Counted from the first letter of the stretch, positions 1 to 9,603 are shown. The stretch: DNA of 64,000 bases from Nitrobium sp046350935 (GCA_046350935.1 JAXLZK010000016.1:1-64000); one strand, 5' to 3'. A program made the numbers and translations. Notes: generated by a model not told the origin, from the sequence alone.

Positions 1-979
<979 letters not shown>

Positions 980-981
980 TG

Positions 982-1596
982 TTACCTCTCTATGAAATTA
1001 GTTATCTTTTGTGCAATTTCAGCGGCGCGGGCGGGCTCTTGCGAGGAGAAGACCATGATCCGCTCCCCCCCCCTGCACTCCACCTCCACGGTATGGAATT
1101 CAGCCGTCTCCCCAAAACCGGGAATGACCGTGCCGTGCTGAAGGGCGATCTTTTCCACTACCCGCACCCCGTCGGGATTCTCCGGGAGGACGGTGCGGCG
1201 CTCCTGCCGCACCGCAGCGATTTCGGACAGGGGATACCACGCCTCCCGCCCGCCGAAGGGCCTGCTCAGGGAAAAGGAAACGGTCCCCTTCCGCCTGTCG
1301 AATACGGCGCGCAGCGACTCCTCACGAAAAATACACTTCCTGAAGAGGAGGAAAAGCAGCACAAAGAAGACCGCGGCTGCGCTGAAGAGCAGGGGCGCCG
1401 CCGGAAACAGCGCGGCAAAAAAGAACGCAGCAGCGAGGGTGCATGCCCCTGCAGCAAGACCGGAAGCCATCTCGCGGTTGTAGATCCCGCTATGGAGCAC
1501 GCTCCCCTTATCCGCCCTGAATGAGGTCGTCCACAACGCAAGCATGTCCTCGCTTTCCTCGATGCGCGTCTCTTTTTCGCTCTGTTCGGTCCCCAT
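982..1596 (-). CDS. Two-helix membrane protein of unknown function between carA and carB
   Basis: I do not recognise a named family. The 204-residue product has a charged N-terminus rich in Glu and Arg (about 1-40), then a hydrophobic stretch at about 43-86 that can form two membrane helices, then a soluble domain of about 115 residues with mixed strands. This two-helix-plus-small-domain layout resembles many bacterial PH-like or DUF membrane proteins, but I cannot assign one. ATG at 1594-1596 follows GGAGAAG. It starts 36 bases after carA and ends two bases before carB, so it is surely cotranscribed with both. Its stop region carries the ribosome site for carB, so carB translation probably depends on it. 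Its presence inside a carAB pair is unusual. Confidence 0.7.
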   Translation of the reverse strand: MGTEQSEKETRIEESEDMLALWTTSFRADKGSVLHSGIYNREMASGLAAGACTLAAAFFFAALFPAAPLLFSAAAVFFVLLFLLFRKCIFREESLRAVFDRRKGTVSFSLSRPFGGREAWYPLSEIAAVRQERRTVLPENPDGVRVVEKIALQHGTVIPGFGETAEFHTVEVECRGGERIMVFSSQEPARAAEIAQKITNFIER

Positions 1597-1632
1597 TCTT
1601 CTCCGCGCTCCCTTCAGGGGCGGAAAGCTTCG

Positions 1633-2751
1633 TCACCGCGTCTTTCCCTCGATCATCTGCCGGAAGCGTCTGAAAAGATGGGTGGAGTCGTTGGGTCCCG
1701 GCCCCGCTTCAGGATGGTGCTGCACGGAAAAAACAGGCAGTTCCGTATGCTGCATCCCCTCTTCAGTACCGTCGTACAGGTTCCGGTGGGTGAGGACAGC
1801 CTGACCGCGGAGACTTTGAATATCGACGCAGTAGTTATGGTTTTGCGAGGTAATCTCCACCTTTCCGGTAGCCAGGTCTTTCACCGGGTGGTTTCCGCCG
1901 TGGTGCCCGAATTTCAGCTTGTAGGTCCTCCCCCCCATGGCAAGCCCCAGGATCTGATGGCCGAGACAGATGCCGAGGACAGGCACCTTGCCGAGCAGCT
2001 TCCGGGCGCTTTCCACTCCGTAGGGGACTGCCTGCGGGTCTCCGGGACCGTTGCTCAGAACGACCCCGTCCGGCTTTTCTTCGAGCACTGCTTCCACCGG
2101 GGTCGTCGCGGGCACCACATTCACCTCGAAGCCCGCTTCCACCATATTCCTCAGGATGTTGAGCTTCACCCCGAAATCGTACACCGTCACCCTGAGTGCG
2201 GTCTTGCCTTTTTCGACAGGACACCCTCTCCAGCACGCGTCCTCCCAGGAATAGGGCTCCCCGGTGGTAACCTCCGCCACGAAATCGCAGGAAGAGATGC
2301 CGGGATGCTCCCGCACCCGCTGCAGGAGCTGTGCAGGGTCTGCTTCCCCTGTCGCGATAATTCCCATCTGCGCTCCGTGGTTCCGCAGGTGACGGGTCAG
2401 CGCACGGGTGTCGATCCCCTCGATGCCGACGATGCCGTTCTCCCTGAGGTACTCACCGAGAGACATGATGGAGCGCCAGTTGCTCGGGAAGTCGAGGTAT
2501 TCCCTGACGATGAAACCCTCCGCCTTGGGCCCCCCCACCGACTCCGCGTCCTCACGGTTCACCCCGTAATTCCCCATCTGCGTATACGTCATGGTGACGA
2601 TCTGCCCCTTGTACGAGGCATCGGTCAAGATCTCCTGATACCCTGTCATGGAAGTATTGAAGACCACTTCGCCGATGGTGTCACTCTCTGCCCCGAAGGA
2701 GCGCCCCTCGAAGAGCGTTCCGTCAGCCAATACCAGCGTTGCCTTGTTCAT
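1633..2751 (-). CDS. carA: Carbamoyl-phosphate synthase small subunit (glutaminase)
   Basis: Glutamine amidotransferase subunit that releases ammonia from glutamine and passes it to CarB. The 372-residue product has the CarA N-terminal domain (start MNKATLVLADGTLFEGRSFG; SMTGYQEILTDASYKGQI) and a C-terminal class I amidotransferase domain with the nucleophile elbow GICLGHQILG and the catalytic His-Glu in VQHHPEAGPGP. The longer reading frame reaching 2835 is not the start: the ATG at 2749-2751 has GGAGG seven bases upstream and overlaps the TGA of the TPR gene as ATGA, implying translational coupling. Length and motifs are normal for the family. Confidence 0.96.
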   Translation of the reverse strand: MNKATLVLADGTLFEGRSFGAESDTIGEVVFNTSMTGYQEILTDASYKGQIVTMTYTQMGNYGVNREDAESVGGPKAEGFIVREYLDFPSNWRSIMSLGEYLRENGIVGIEGIDTRALTRHLRNHGAQMGIIATGEADPAQLLQRVREHPGISSCDFVAEVTTGEPYSWEDACWRGCPVEKGKTALRVTVYDFGVKLNILRNMVEAGFEVNVVPATTPVEAVLEEKPDGVVLSNGPGDPQAVPYGVESARKLLGKVPVLGICLGHQILGLAMGGRTYKLKFGHHGGNHPVKDLATGKVEITSQNHNYCVDIQSLRGQAVLTHRNLYDGTEEGMQHTELPVFSVQHHPEAGPGPNDSTHLFRRFRQMIEGKTR

Positions 2752-4253
2752 GTATCCTCCGCACTCTCTCTTTCTTCTCTTTCCTCTTTGGGGCCTGCGT
2801 CCGCAACAAGCGTCCGGAAGGAGGCATCTTCCCACAGGCCTTTGAAATCTCTACTTTTTTGTGCCTTCTCCTTGTAGAACCCGTCCACTTTTACCGCCCG
2901 GGAGAGGCTTTCAAGAGCGCTTTCCCTTTCCCCTCGTACGGCGAGCACGCGCGCCCTGTTGTACCAGGCTTTCGCATAGTCCGGCCTGAGCCCGACGGCC
3001 GTGTCGAAGGCGCGCAGCGCATCCTCGGGAAACCCCAGCTTGTTCAGGGACACGCCTTTTCCCAGCCAGGCCATGGCATCGTCCTCCCGCAGCCCGATGG
3101 CTTTCTCATAGGCCTGGAGCGCCTCCTCATGCCGCCCCAGGCTGCTCAGGGTAAAACCTTTCCCATACCACGCCTCTCCCTCATCAGGCCTGATCCGCAC
3201 GGCATTGTCATAGGAGAGGAGCGCCTCCTCGTGCCTGCTCAGGTAGCTCAGGGCAAGCCCCCTGTTATACCAGGCCTCCGCATTGCGGGGCCTTCCTTCG
3301 ATCGCCCTGTCGTAGGCAGAGAGCGCCTCTGCATAGCGCCCGAGATTTCCCAGGGCGAGCCCCTTGCCGTACCAGGCGTCGGCATTGTCTTCGTCCCGTT
3401 CGATCGCCCCCTCGTAGGCCTCAAGCTCCTCTTCAGTTAAGCCGAGCTCCCCGAGGACGACGCCTTTTCCATACCAGGCGGGTGCATAGCCGGGATCGGC
3501 TTCCCTGGCCTTTTCAAAGACGGCGAGCGCTTCCTCGAAACGTCCCGTCTTTTCGAGGACAGCCCCCTTGCTGCACAAGGCAGGGAGAGAGCCGGGCTCC
3601 CTTGTCAGGGCGGCATCGTACCAGGAGAGCGCATTTTCAAAATCCCTCCTCTCAAAAGAAAGAGTGCCGAGGACCAGGTAGAAGGAGACATCGCCCACCG
3701 GCCTTCCGAAAGAACGATCGATCTCCCGCATCTGCAGCGCCGCTGCATCGGCTATCCTTTCCACAAGGGCGTCCTGTCTCCCCGGTTCCCTCTCCCGGCT
3801 CCGCCCCTCCACCGCCGGGAGGGTAAGGCCGGCCGACTCCATCATATACGCTGTCTGCCTCCGTATCTCCTCTTCGGAAAGCCGGAGCTCCTCGAACGCA
3901 CTCAACCGGAAAAGCGGGCGCAGGGGAGGGAAAAGAGAGAAGAGCAGGTCCATCTTCCTTTCTGCATCTTTCAGCTCCGTCTCCAGCTTCTCCACCCTGC
4001 CCTGCAGCTCTGCAAACTCTTCAGGCGCAGTCGGCTCTGCGGGTAGCGCCGGCGGCGTTGGAGCAGCGGCCGGAGGCTCGCTGTCCTCAACGGAGGGCAC
4101 GGCCCTTTCGGGCGGCACCGCGCTCCGCCGCCTTTTCTCTCTTCTGCCCGTCCTGCGCAGCGTGAAGAAGAGCAGGACAATGAGCAGGAGAAGCGCACCG
4201 GCGGCAAGGGAGAGAACGAGTTCCGGATACATACTATAACCGAAGAAGTGCAT
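2748..4253 (-). CDS. Membrane-anchored tetratricopeptide-repeat protein in the pyr operon
   Basis: A 501-residue protein with one N-terminal membrane helix (about residues 9-30, followed by RRTGRREKRRR, so the rest is probably cytoplasmic). Next come a Pro/Ala/Glu-rich linker, a short coiled coil (about 75-105), an all-helical segment and then seven or eight consecutive TPR units (about 185-460), recognisable by the repeating AWYGKG/AWYNRG...G...EAL..Y..A pattern. TPR arrays bind other proteins; the partner is unknown. ATG at 4251-4253 has GGGAGG close upstream. The stop overlaps carA by four bases. Nothing about TPR proteins links them to pyrimidine synthesis, so its job here is open: scaffold for the pathway enzymes or a passenger gene. 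Confidence 0.85.
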   Translation of the reverse strand: MHFFGYSMYPELVLSLAAGALLLLIVLLFFTLRRTGRREKRRRSAVPPERAVPSVEDSEPPAAAPTPPALPAEPTAPEEFAELQGRVEKLETELKDAERKMDLLFSLFPPLRPLFRLSAFEELRLSEEEIRRQTAYMMESAGLTLPAVEGRSREREPGRQDALVERIADAAALQMREIDRSFGRPVGDVSFYLVLGTLSFERRDFENALSWYDAALTREPGSLPALCSKGAVLEKTGRFEEALAVFEKAREADPGYAPAWYGKGVVLGELGLTEEELEAYEGAIERDEDNADAWYGKGLALGNLGRYAEALSAYDRAIEGRPRNAEAWYNRGLALSYLSRHEEALLSYDNAVRIRPDEGEAWYGKGFTLSSLGRHEEALQAYEKAIGLREDDAMAWLGKGVSLNKLGFPEDALRAFDTAVGLRPDYAKAWYNRARVLAVRGERESALESLSRAVKVDGFYKEKAQKSRDFKGLWEDASFRTLVADAGPKEEREERESAEDT

Positions 4254-4310
4254 AGCCTCCCTTACCGAAGCGAGCCGGCCCGGAGCTGCACAGGGCGCCG
4301 CAGAAATGCC

Positions 4311-5627
4311 TTACCGGATAGCATAGACCCTCCCCCCCACGATGGTCTTTACGGGGCCGCCGCGCAGGAGCCATCCTGCGAAGGGGGTATTTTTCCCTTT
4401 TGAGACAAAGCTGTCCGCTTCGACCCTCCACTCATTTTCCGTGTCCACCAGCACGACATCGGCGTCGGCGCCCTGCGCAAGGGTGCCCTTTCCGACTCCC
4501 AGTATCCTAGCGGGATTCAGTGCCATCGCTTCCACCAGGCGGTGCAGGGAAAGCACCCCCTCCTGCGCGAGCCGCAGGCTCAGCGCCCAGGCGGTCTCGA
4601 GCCCGGAGATGCCGGACGGGGCCTTGTCGAACTCCCTTTCCTTCTCATCGCGGTGGTGGGGGGCGTGGTCCGTGGCGATCGCGTCGATCGTGCCGTCGCG
4701 CAGCCCCTCCTTGATCGCCGCCGCATCCTCCAGCGTCCTGAGAGGAGGATTTACTTTTGCGTCGGTGCTGTACCCCTTTACCGCGTCTTCCGTTATGGAA
4801 AAATAATGGGGGCATGTTTCAGCCGTCACCCGCACCCCCCTTTCCTTCGCCTGCCGTATGAGCCTGACGGAGCCCTCCGACGATACATGGGCGATATGCA
4901 GTTTCCCTCCGGTCATCTCCGCCAGGAGAATGTCGCGCGCCACCATGATCTCTTCGGCTGCCGCAGGAACCCCTTTCAGCCCCATCGTCGCGGAAAGGAC
5001 CCCTTCGTTCATCACTCCGTCGTCGGTCAGGGTGAGGTCTTCGCAGTGGGAGATCACGGGCACCCCGAAGGTCCGCGAATATTCGAGCGCCCTCCTCATT
5101 ATGATGCTGCTCACGACCGGCCTGCCGTCGTCTGAAAAGGCGATGCATCCCGCCTCGTACATCAGCCCCATTTCGGCCAGCTCCTCCCCTCTCTGCCCTT
5201 TGGTGACCGCGCCGATTGGATAGACCGAACAGGCCCCCTCTTCAAGTGCCCTCTTAATGATGAAGGCGGTCACCGTAGGGTTGTCGTTGACGGGATTCGT
5301 GTTGGGCATCGGGCAGACAGAGGTAAAGCCGCCCTGCACCGCGGCCAGCGTCCCTGTCCGTATCGTTTCCTTGTGCTCGAAGCCCGGCTCCCGCAGGTGG
5401 GTATGCATATCCACGAGACCGGGGAGCACGAGCAGCCCCCGGGCGTCGATCTCCGTTCTTCGGCCCGCCCCCCCCTTTCCTTTTTCTCCTTTTTTCCTTT
5501 CGGGGGCTCCTTCTTTCAGGATGACCCCGGAGATCTTTCCTCCCTCGATGACGAGGTCCCCCCTGCCGTCGATCCCCTGGGAGGGATCGACAATGCGGCC
5601 GTCTCGTATGATGATTTCCTCACTCAT
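4311..5627 (-). CDS. pyrC: Dihydroorotase, type I
   Basis: Cyclises carbamoyl-aspartate to dihydroorotate, the third step of pyrimidine synthesis. The 438-residue amidohydrolase shows the metal-binding HTHLREPG motif, the SHCEDL and IAHVSSEGSVRLIR segments, and the catalytic-Asp motif ATDHAPHH; a C-terminal beta-sandwich ends in VKTIVGGRVYAIR. Between the N-terminal sandwich and HTHLR there is a Lys/Gly/Glu-rich insert (about 42-60) that looks like a flexible loop. ATG at 5625-5627 with GGAGG eight bases upstream is preferred over a GTG two codons earlier that sits directly on the ribosome site. The first eight bases overlap the end of pyrB. Confidence 0.96.
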   Translation of the reverse strand: MSEEIIIRDGRIVDPSQGIDGRGDLVIEGGKISGVILKEGAPERKKGEKGKGGAGRRTEIDARGLLVLPGLVDMHTHLREPGFEHKETIRTGTLAAVQGGFTSVCPMPNTNPVNDNPTVTAFIIKRALEEGACSVYPIGAVTKGQRGEELAEMGLMYEAGCIAFSDDGRPVVSSIIMRRALEYSRTFGVPVISHCEDLTLTDDGVMNEGVLSATMGLKGVPAAAEEIMVARDILLAEMTGGKLHIAHVSSEGSVRLIRQAKERGVRVTAETCPHYFSITEDAVKGYSTDAKVNPPLRTLEDAAAIKEGLRDGTIDAIATDHAPHHRDEKEREFDKAPSGISGLETAWALSLRLAQEGVLSLHRLVEAMALNPARILGVGKGTLAQGADADVVLVDTENEWRVEADSFVSKGKNTPFAGWLLRGGPVKTIVGGRVYAIR

Positions 5628-6543
5628 TCTCACTCCTCCCGGACAGGAGATACAGCACCGCCATCCTCACCGCTATTCCGTTGGTCACCTGATCGAGGAT
5701 CACCGACTGGGGGCTGTCCGCAACGCCCGAGGATATTTCCGTTCCCCTGTTCATGGGCCCCGGATGCATGACGATGGCATTCCCCTCGGCAAGGGCCAGC
5801 CGCTCCGCGTCCAGCCCCCAATACATGGAGTATTCCCTCAGCGAGGGAAAGAAGCCCCTGCTCTGCCTTTCCGTCTGGATGCGCAGCATCATCACCACAT
5901 CGGCGTTCCGGAGGCCTTTGTCCATGTCATGGTAGACCTCGACCCCTCCCTGCATTCCGGACAAGGGCGGGATGAGGGGTGGGGGTCCGATGAGCCGTAT
6001 CTTCACGTCGAACTTCGAGAGGAGGTAGATATTGGACTTCGCTACCCGGCTATGGAGGATGTCCCCCACGAGAGCGACGGTGAGACCGTCGAGGCTCCCC
6101 TTTTTTTCGACGATGCTGAAGGCGTCGAGCAGCGCCTGGGTGGGATGCTCGTTCGTCCCGTCCCCCGCATTGATAACGGAGGCTTCGACGTTTCGTGCGA
6201 TAAAGTGGGGCACCCCGCTGGAAGCGTGGCGGATTACGATAAAATCGACGCCGTAGGCCTCGATCGTCCTGACGGTGTCGATCAGGCTTTCTCCCTTCAC
6301 CACGCTGCTGGTGGGCACGGAAAAATTGAGCACGTCGGTGCTCAGCCTCTTCTCAGCCAGCTCGAAGGAGGTCTTCGTCCTGGTGGAAGGCTCGAAGAAG
6401 AGATTCACCACTGTCTTTCCGCGGAGAGCGGGGACTTTTTTAATGTCCCTCCTGATGACGTCCTTGAACGAGGATGCAGTGTCCAGGACGGTCCTGATCG
6501 TCTCCCGGGAAAGCTCCTTTATGCCGACGAGATCTTTCTTCAT
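5620..6543 (-). CDS. pyrB: Aspartate carbamoyltransferase catalytic subunit
   Basis: Condenses carbamoyl phosphate with aspartate. The 307-residue product has the carbamoyl-phosphate signature FFEPSTRTKTSFELAEKRL, the HPTQALLDAFSI segment and the C-terminal MHPGPMNRGTEI motif, all standard for class B/C enzymes; no pyrI regulatory subunit is seen. The ATG at 6541-6543 overlaps the pyrR stop as ATGA, so translation is coupled; a longer frame extending to 6621 is only pyrR out of frame. The end overlaps pyrC by eight bases. Pairing of pyrB with pyrC without pyrI is common in bacteria. Confidence 0.97.
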   Translation of the reverse strand: MKKDLVGIKELSRETIRTVLDTASSFKDVIRRDIKKVPALRGKTVVNLFFEPSTRTKTSFELAEKRLSTDVLNFSVPTSSVVKGESLIDTVRTIEAYGVDFIVIRHASSGVPHFIARNVEASVINAGDGTNEHPTQALLDAFSIVEKKGSLDGLTVALVGDILHSRVAKSNIYLLSKFDVKIRLIGPPPLIPPLSGMQGGVEVYHDMDKGLRNADVVMMLRIQTERQSRGFFPSLREYSMYWGLDAERLALAEGNAIVMHPGPMNRGTEISSGVADSPQSVILDQVTNGIAVRMAVLYLLSGRSENE

Positions 6544-7079
6544 TTCCCTTCCGCGGCCTGCAAAAGCACCTTGTCCTCCCCTCCATCCTCCCGGAGCTGC
6601 ACCTCGATCTTTTCCACCCACGAAGTGGGTATGTTCTTGCCCACGTAATCGGCCCTGATGGGGAGCTCCCGGTGCCCCCTGTCGATGAGCACCGCGAGCT
6701 GTATCTGCGAGGGGCGTCCGAAGTCCATCAGGGCGTCCATCGCCGCCCGGATGGAGCGGCCGGTAAAGAGGACGTCATCGACGAGAACGACTTTCTTGCC
6801 GGTGACGGCGCAGGGGATGTCGGTCTTCCTGACCACGGGCTGCTCTTTTCGCATCCCGAGGTCGTCGCGATAGAGAGAGATGTCGAGGGACCCCACCGGG
6901 ATGTCCGCCTGCTCGATGCTCCTTATTTTCTCCGACAGTCTTTTGGCGAGATGCACCCCTCCCCGCTGTATGCCGATAAGGCAGAGGTTTTCGGTGCCCT
7001 TGTTCTTCTCCGCGATCTCGTGGGCTATCCGGGAAAGGATCCTCTCGACGTCTTTTCCGTTCAGGAGCTCTTTCAGCAT
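6540..7079 (-). CDS. pyrR: Bifunctional pyr operon attenuator / uracil phosphoribosyltransferase
   Basis: PyrR binds uridine nucleotides and the pyr leader RNA, and also converts uracil plus PRPP to UMP. The 179-residue product has the phosphoribosyltransferase PRPP loop VVLVDDVLFTGRS, the N-terminal GIQRGGVHLAKRL loop and the C-terminal DRGHRELPIRADYVGKNIPTS segment typical of PyrR. ATG at 7077-7079 is used; a TTG four codons upstream lies in the U-run of the attenuator and is unlikely. No strong ribosome site is visible, but a purine-rich AGGGGAAGG is buried in the attenuator stem just upstream. First gene of the operon, directly behind its own RNA target. Confidence 0.95.
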   Translation of the reverse strand: MLKELLNGKDVERILSRIAHEIAEKNKGTENLCLIGIQRGGVHLAKRLSEKIRSIEQADIPVGSLDISLYRDDLGMRKEQPVVRKTDIPCAVTGKKVVLVDDVLFTGRSIRAAMDALMDFGRPSQIQLAVLIDRGHRELPIRADYVGKNIPTSWVEKIEVQLREDGGEDKVLLQAAEGK

Positions 7080-7089
7080 TTTTTCACGC

Positions 7090-7124
7090 AAAAAAAAGGC
7101 CTTCCCCTGAAGACAGGGGAAGGC
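7090..7124 (-). terminator. Intrinsic attenuator terminator of the pyr operon
   Basis: On the minus strand an 11-base perfect stem (7114-7124 pairing with 7099-7109) with a four-base loop is followed by a run of eight T. It lies between the promoter and the pyrR start codon, so transcripts must read through it. With the PyrR loop upstream this is the classical attenuation layout. Confidence 0.9.
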
Positions 7125-7160
7125 GCATTGTATCCTTGATAGATTTCAAACGATCTCCTT

Positions 7161-7196
7161 AACCTTTCCAGCCTCACAGGGCCATCATTAAAGGTT
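7161..7196 (-). promoter_or_regulatory. PyrR-binding loop (anti-antiterminator) in pyr leader RNA
   Basis: Minus-strand hairpin with a lower stem AACCTTT/AAAGGTT, a purine-rich internal bulge, a four-base upper stem (GGCC/GGCT) and the hexaloop CTGTGA. The core CCTGTGAGGCT fits the known PyrR target consensus CCnGnGAGGYU. It begins about at the predicted transcription start and ends about 37 bases before the attenuator stem. Confidence 0.85.
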
Positions 7197-7201
7197 TTCT
7201 T

Positions 7202-7230
7202 ATTAAACCATAAATTGTTTTTCTTGTCAA
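7202..7230 (-). promoter_or_regulatory. Sigma-70-type promoter of the pyr operon
   Basis: Minus strand: perfect TTGACA (-35, 7225-7230), 17-base spacer, TTTAAT (-10, 7202-7207). The predicted start is near 7195, immediately at the PyrR-binding loop. Confidence 0.85.
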
Positions 7231-7248
7231 AATGGTCTCTCCGGCATG

Positions 7249-7269
7249 CGCGCCGGACTCTCCGGCGCG
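7249..7269. repeat. Perfect GC-rich inverted repeat between pyr and ilv promoters
   Basis: CGCGCCGGA and TCCGGCGCG form a 9-base perfect inverted repeat around a 3-base centre. It lies upstream of both divergent operons, with no T run on either side, so a protein-binding site is more likely than a terminator. A weak ilv promoter (TTGATC at 7285-7290, TATGCT at 7310-7315, 19-base spacer) follows it. Confidence 0.6.
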
Positions 7270-7367
7270 AGGCCTCCCGGCATATTGATCTGGAAAAGTA
7301 AATGAAACGTATGCTATTTTAGTATTTCATCGTCACAAAAAAGCAACAAACAGCAAGGAGTAACATT

Positions 7368-9101
7368 ATGAAAATATCAGGCGCGGAGATAGTACTCGAG
7401 GCTCTCAAGAAGGAGGGGGTCAAACATATTTTCGGATACCCGGGAGGCGTCATTCTGAACATCTTCGATCTCCTCCACGACGACAAGGATCTGAAGCTGA
7501 TCCTGACCCGCCATGAACAGGGGGCCGTGCATGCTGCCGACGGATACGCACGCGCGACCGGAAGGCCGGGCGTCGTCCTCGTCACTTCGGGGCCCGGCGC
7601 GACGAATACGGTCACCGGCATCGCCACCGCGTCCATGGACTCCATTCCCCTCGTGGTGCTGACCGGACAGGTCCCCACGGTGCTGATCGGGAATGATGCC
7701 TTCCAGGAGGCGGATATCGTCGGGATCACCCGGCCCTGCACCAAATACAATATTCTTGCGAAAGATGTCAACGAACTGGCGCAGCAGATACACGAGGCCT
7801 TCCACATCGCCACCACCGGCAGGCCCGGACCGGTGCTAATCGACCTGCCGAAGGACGTCACCTCGAGCAAGGCGGACTTCTCGTGGAGCAAGGAAGTCTC
7901 CCTCAGGAGCTACAATCCGACGTACGAGGGCAACAAATGGATGGTTGAGAAGGCCGCCCATGAAATCGCCCGCGCGAAAAGGCCCGTCATCATAGCGGGG
8001 GGAGGATGCGTCATTTCCGGGGCCGCTCAGGAGGTGCGTGAGCTGGCGGAACATGCCGGCATACCCGTTTCCATGACCCTTATGGGGCTCGGCGGCTTCC
8101 CCGGCTCCCATGAGCTCTCTCTCGGAATGCTCGGCATGCACGGAACGTACTACGCAAACAAGGCGGTGCAGGACTCCGACCTCCTCATCGCGATCGGCAT
8201 GCGGTTCGACGACCGCGTAACGGGCAAAATCGAGGGGTTCGCCCCCCATGCCAAGATACTGCACATCGATATCGATCCGACCTCCATCAGGAAAAACGTC
8301 CGGGTGGACATCCCGATTGTAGGCGATGTCAAGAACGTGCTTACCGTTCTCAACAAGCTGCTGAAGAAGGATGTCAAGGAGACCTGGGGAGAGATCCGGA
8401 GGGCGTGGCTCAAGCAGATAGCGGAATGGAAAAAGGAGCATCCTCTCTCCTACCAGCACCGGGAAGACGTCATCAAACCCCAGTTTGTGGTCGAAAAGAT
8501 CCATGAGCTTACCAAGGGAGACGCGATCATCACCACCGAGGTCGGCCAGAACCAGATGTGGGCCGCCCAGTTCTACCGGTTCGACAAACCGAGGAGATTC
8601 CTGACCTCGGGAGGGCTCGGGACCATGGGATACGGCTTTCCGGCCGCCATCGGCGCCCAGCTCGCCTATCCGGATAAGCTCGTCATCGATATCGCGGGGG
8701 ACGGCAGCATCCAGATGAATATCCAGGAGCTCGCCACGGCGGTCATTTACAAGCTCCCCGTAAAGGTGGCGATCCTGAACAACCGCTTCCTCGGCATGGT
8801 CCGGCAGTGGCAGGAACTTTTCTTCCAGGAGAGATACTCCCACACGAACCTGGACGTCACTCCCGATTTCGTCGAGCTAGCCCACGCATACGGGGCGGTG
8901 GGGCTGCGGGCGACGAAACCGAGCGAGGTGGAGCCCGTCCTGAAGGAGTCGTTCAAGGTAAAGAAGCCCGTCTTCATCGACTTTGTGATCGACTGGAGGG
9001 AGAAAGTCTACCCCATGGTGCCCGCAGGGGCCACACTGGATACCATGCTCTTTGAGGAAAAAGAGAAAAAGTCCGAAAAGAAACTCAAAGCCGTCAAGTA
9101 A
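7368..9101 (+). CDS. ilvB: Acetolactate synthase large (catalytic) subunit
   Basis: Thiamine-diphosphate enzyme that condenses two pyruvates, or pyruvate and 2-oxobutyrate, in valine/leucine/isoleucine synthesis. The 577-residue product has the N-terminal pyrimidine-binding domain with the catalytic Glu in LTRHEQGAVHAADGYARA, the central domain, and the C-terminal thiamine-diphosphate motif beginning IAGDGSIQMN and ending at NNRFLGMVRQW. It starts with ATG behind AAGGAG. A Lys/Glu-rich tail ends the protein. ilvN follows after 13 bases, so the two subunits are made together. Confidence 0.97.
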   Translation: MKISGAEIVLEALKKEGVKHIFGYPGGVILNIFDLLHDDKDLKLILTRHEQGAVHAADGYARATGRPGVVLVTSGPGATNTVTGIATASMDSIPLVVLTGQVPTVLIGNDAFQEADIVGITRPCTKYNILAKDVNELAQQIHEAFHIATTGRPGPVLIDLPKDVTSSKADFSWSKEVSLRSYNPTYEGNKWMVEKAAHEIARAKRPVIIAGGGCVISGAAQEVRELAEHAGIPVSMTLMGLGGFPGSHELSLGMLGMHGTYYANKAVQDSDLLIAIGMRFDDRVTGKIEGFAPHAKILHIDIDPTSIRKNVRVDIPIVGDVKNVLTVLNKLLKKDVKETWGEIRRAWLKQIAEWKKEHPLSYQHREDVIKPQFVVEKIHELTKGDAIITTEVGQNQMWAAQFYRFDKPRRFLTSGGLGTMGYGFPAAIGAQLAYPDKLVIDIAGDGSIQMNIQELATAVIYKLPVKVAILNNRFLGMVRQWQELFFQERYSHTNLDVTPDFVELAHAYGAVGLRATKPSEVEPVLKESFKVKKPVFIDFVIDWREKVYPMVPAGATLDTMLFEEKEKKSEKKLKAVK

Positions 9102-9114
9102 GGGAGGGGGATAG

Positions 9115-9603
9115 ATGCGCCATACGATTTCCGTGCTTGTAGAGAACAAATTCGGGGTGCTTTCACGGGTGGCCGGCCTTTTCAGCGGCAGGGGGTACAA
9201 TATCGAAAGCCTCTCCGTGGGGGAGACAATCGACCCGCAGGTCTCGGTCATGACGATCGTCACCACGGGCGACGACTGGATCATCGAGCAGATCACCAAG
9301 CAGCTCAACAAGCTGATCGACGTCATAAAGGTTACGGACCTGACCGAGCTCGACCATGTGGAGAGGGAGATGGTGCTGATCAAGATCGCTCCCCGTCAGG
9401 AGAACAAGGCTGAAGTGCTCCGGATTGCCGAAATATTCAGGGGGCGGGTGGTCGATTCGAGCCCTTCCACCTATACCGTCGAAATAACCGGCGACGAGAA
9501 AAAAATAGGGGCGTTCATCGAGCTCATGAAGCCGATGGGGATCAGGGAGTTCGTAAGGACAGGAAAGGTCGCGATCGCGAGGGAAACAGTAAAAAAGAAA
9601 TAG
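9115..9603 (+). CDS. ilvN: Acetolactate synthase small (regulatory) subunit
   Basis: Regulatory subunit that activates IlvB and gives feedback inhibition by valine. The 162-residue product has an N-terminal ACT domain (HTISVLVENKFGVLSRVAGL, with GRGYNIESLSVG) and a C-terminal ACT-like domain (IAEIFRGRVVDSSPSTYTVE). Size and motifs match IlvH/IlvN of about 160-170 residues. A GGGAGGGGG ribosome site precedes the ATG. Second gene of the ilv cluster. Confidence 0.96.
   Translation: MRHTISVLVENKFGVLSRVAGLFSGRGYNIESLSVGETIDPQVSVMTIVTTGDDWIIEQITKQLNKLIDVIKVTDLTELDHVEREMVLIKIAPRQENKAEVLRIAEIFRGRVVDSSPSTYTVEITGDEKKIGAFIELMKPMGIREFVRTGKVAIARETVKKK

Noticed and set aside
1678..2877. Long plus-strand open frame of 399 codons opposite carA
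   Set aside because: It is the complement of a clear CarA with catalytic motifs; high GC leaves few stops on the opposite strand. No ribosome site or family features.
5257..6648. Plus-strand 463-codon frame opposite pyrC and pyrB
   Set aside because: Antisense shadow of two well-conserved enzymes; the translation is His/Pro/Arg-rich with no motifs.
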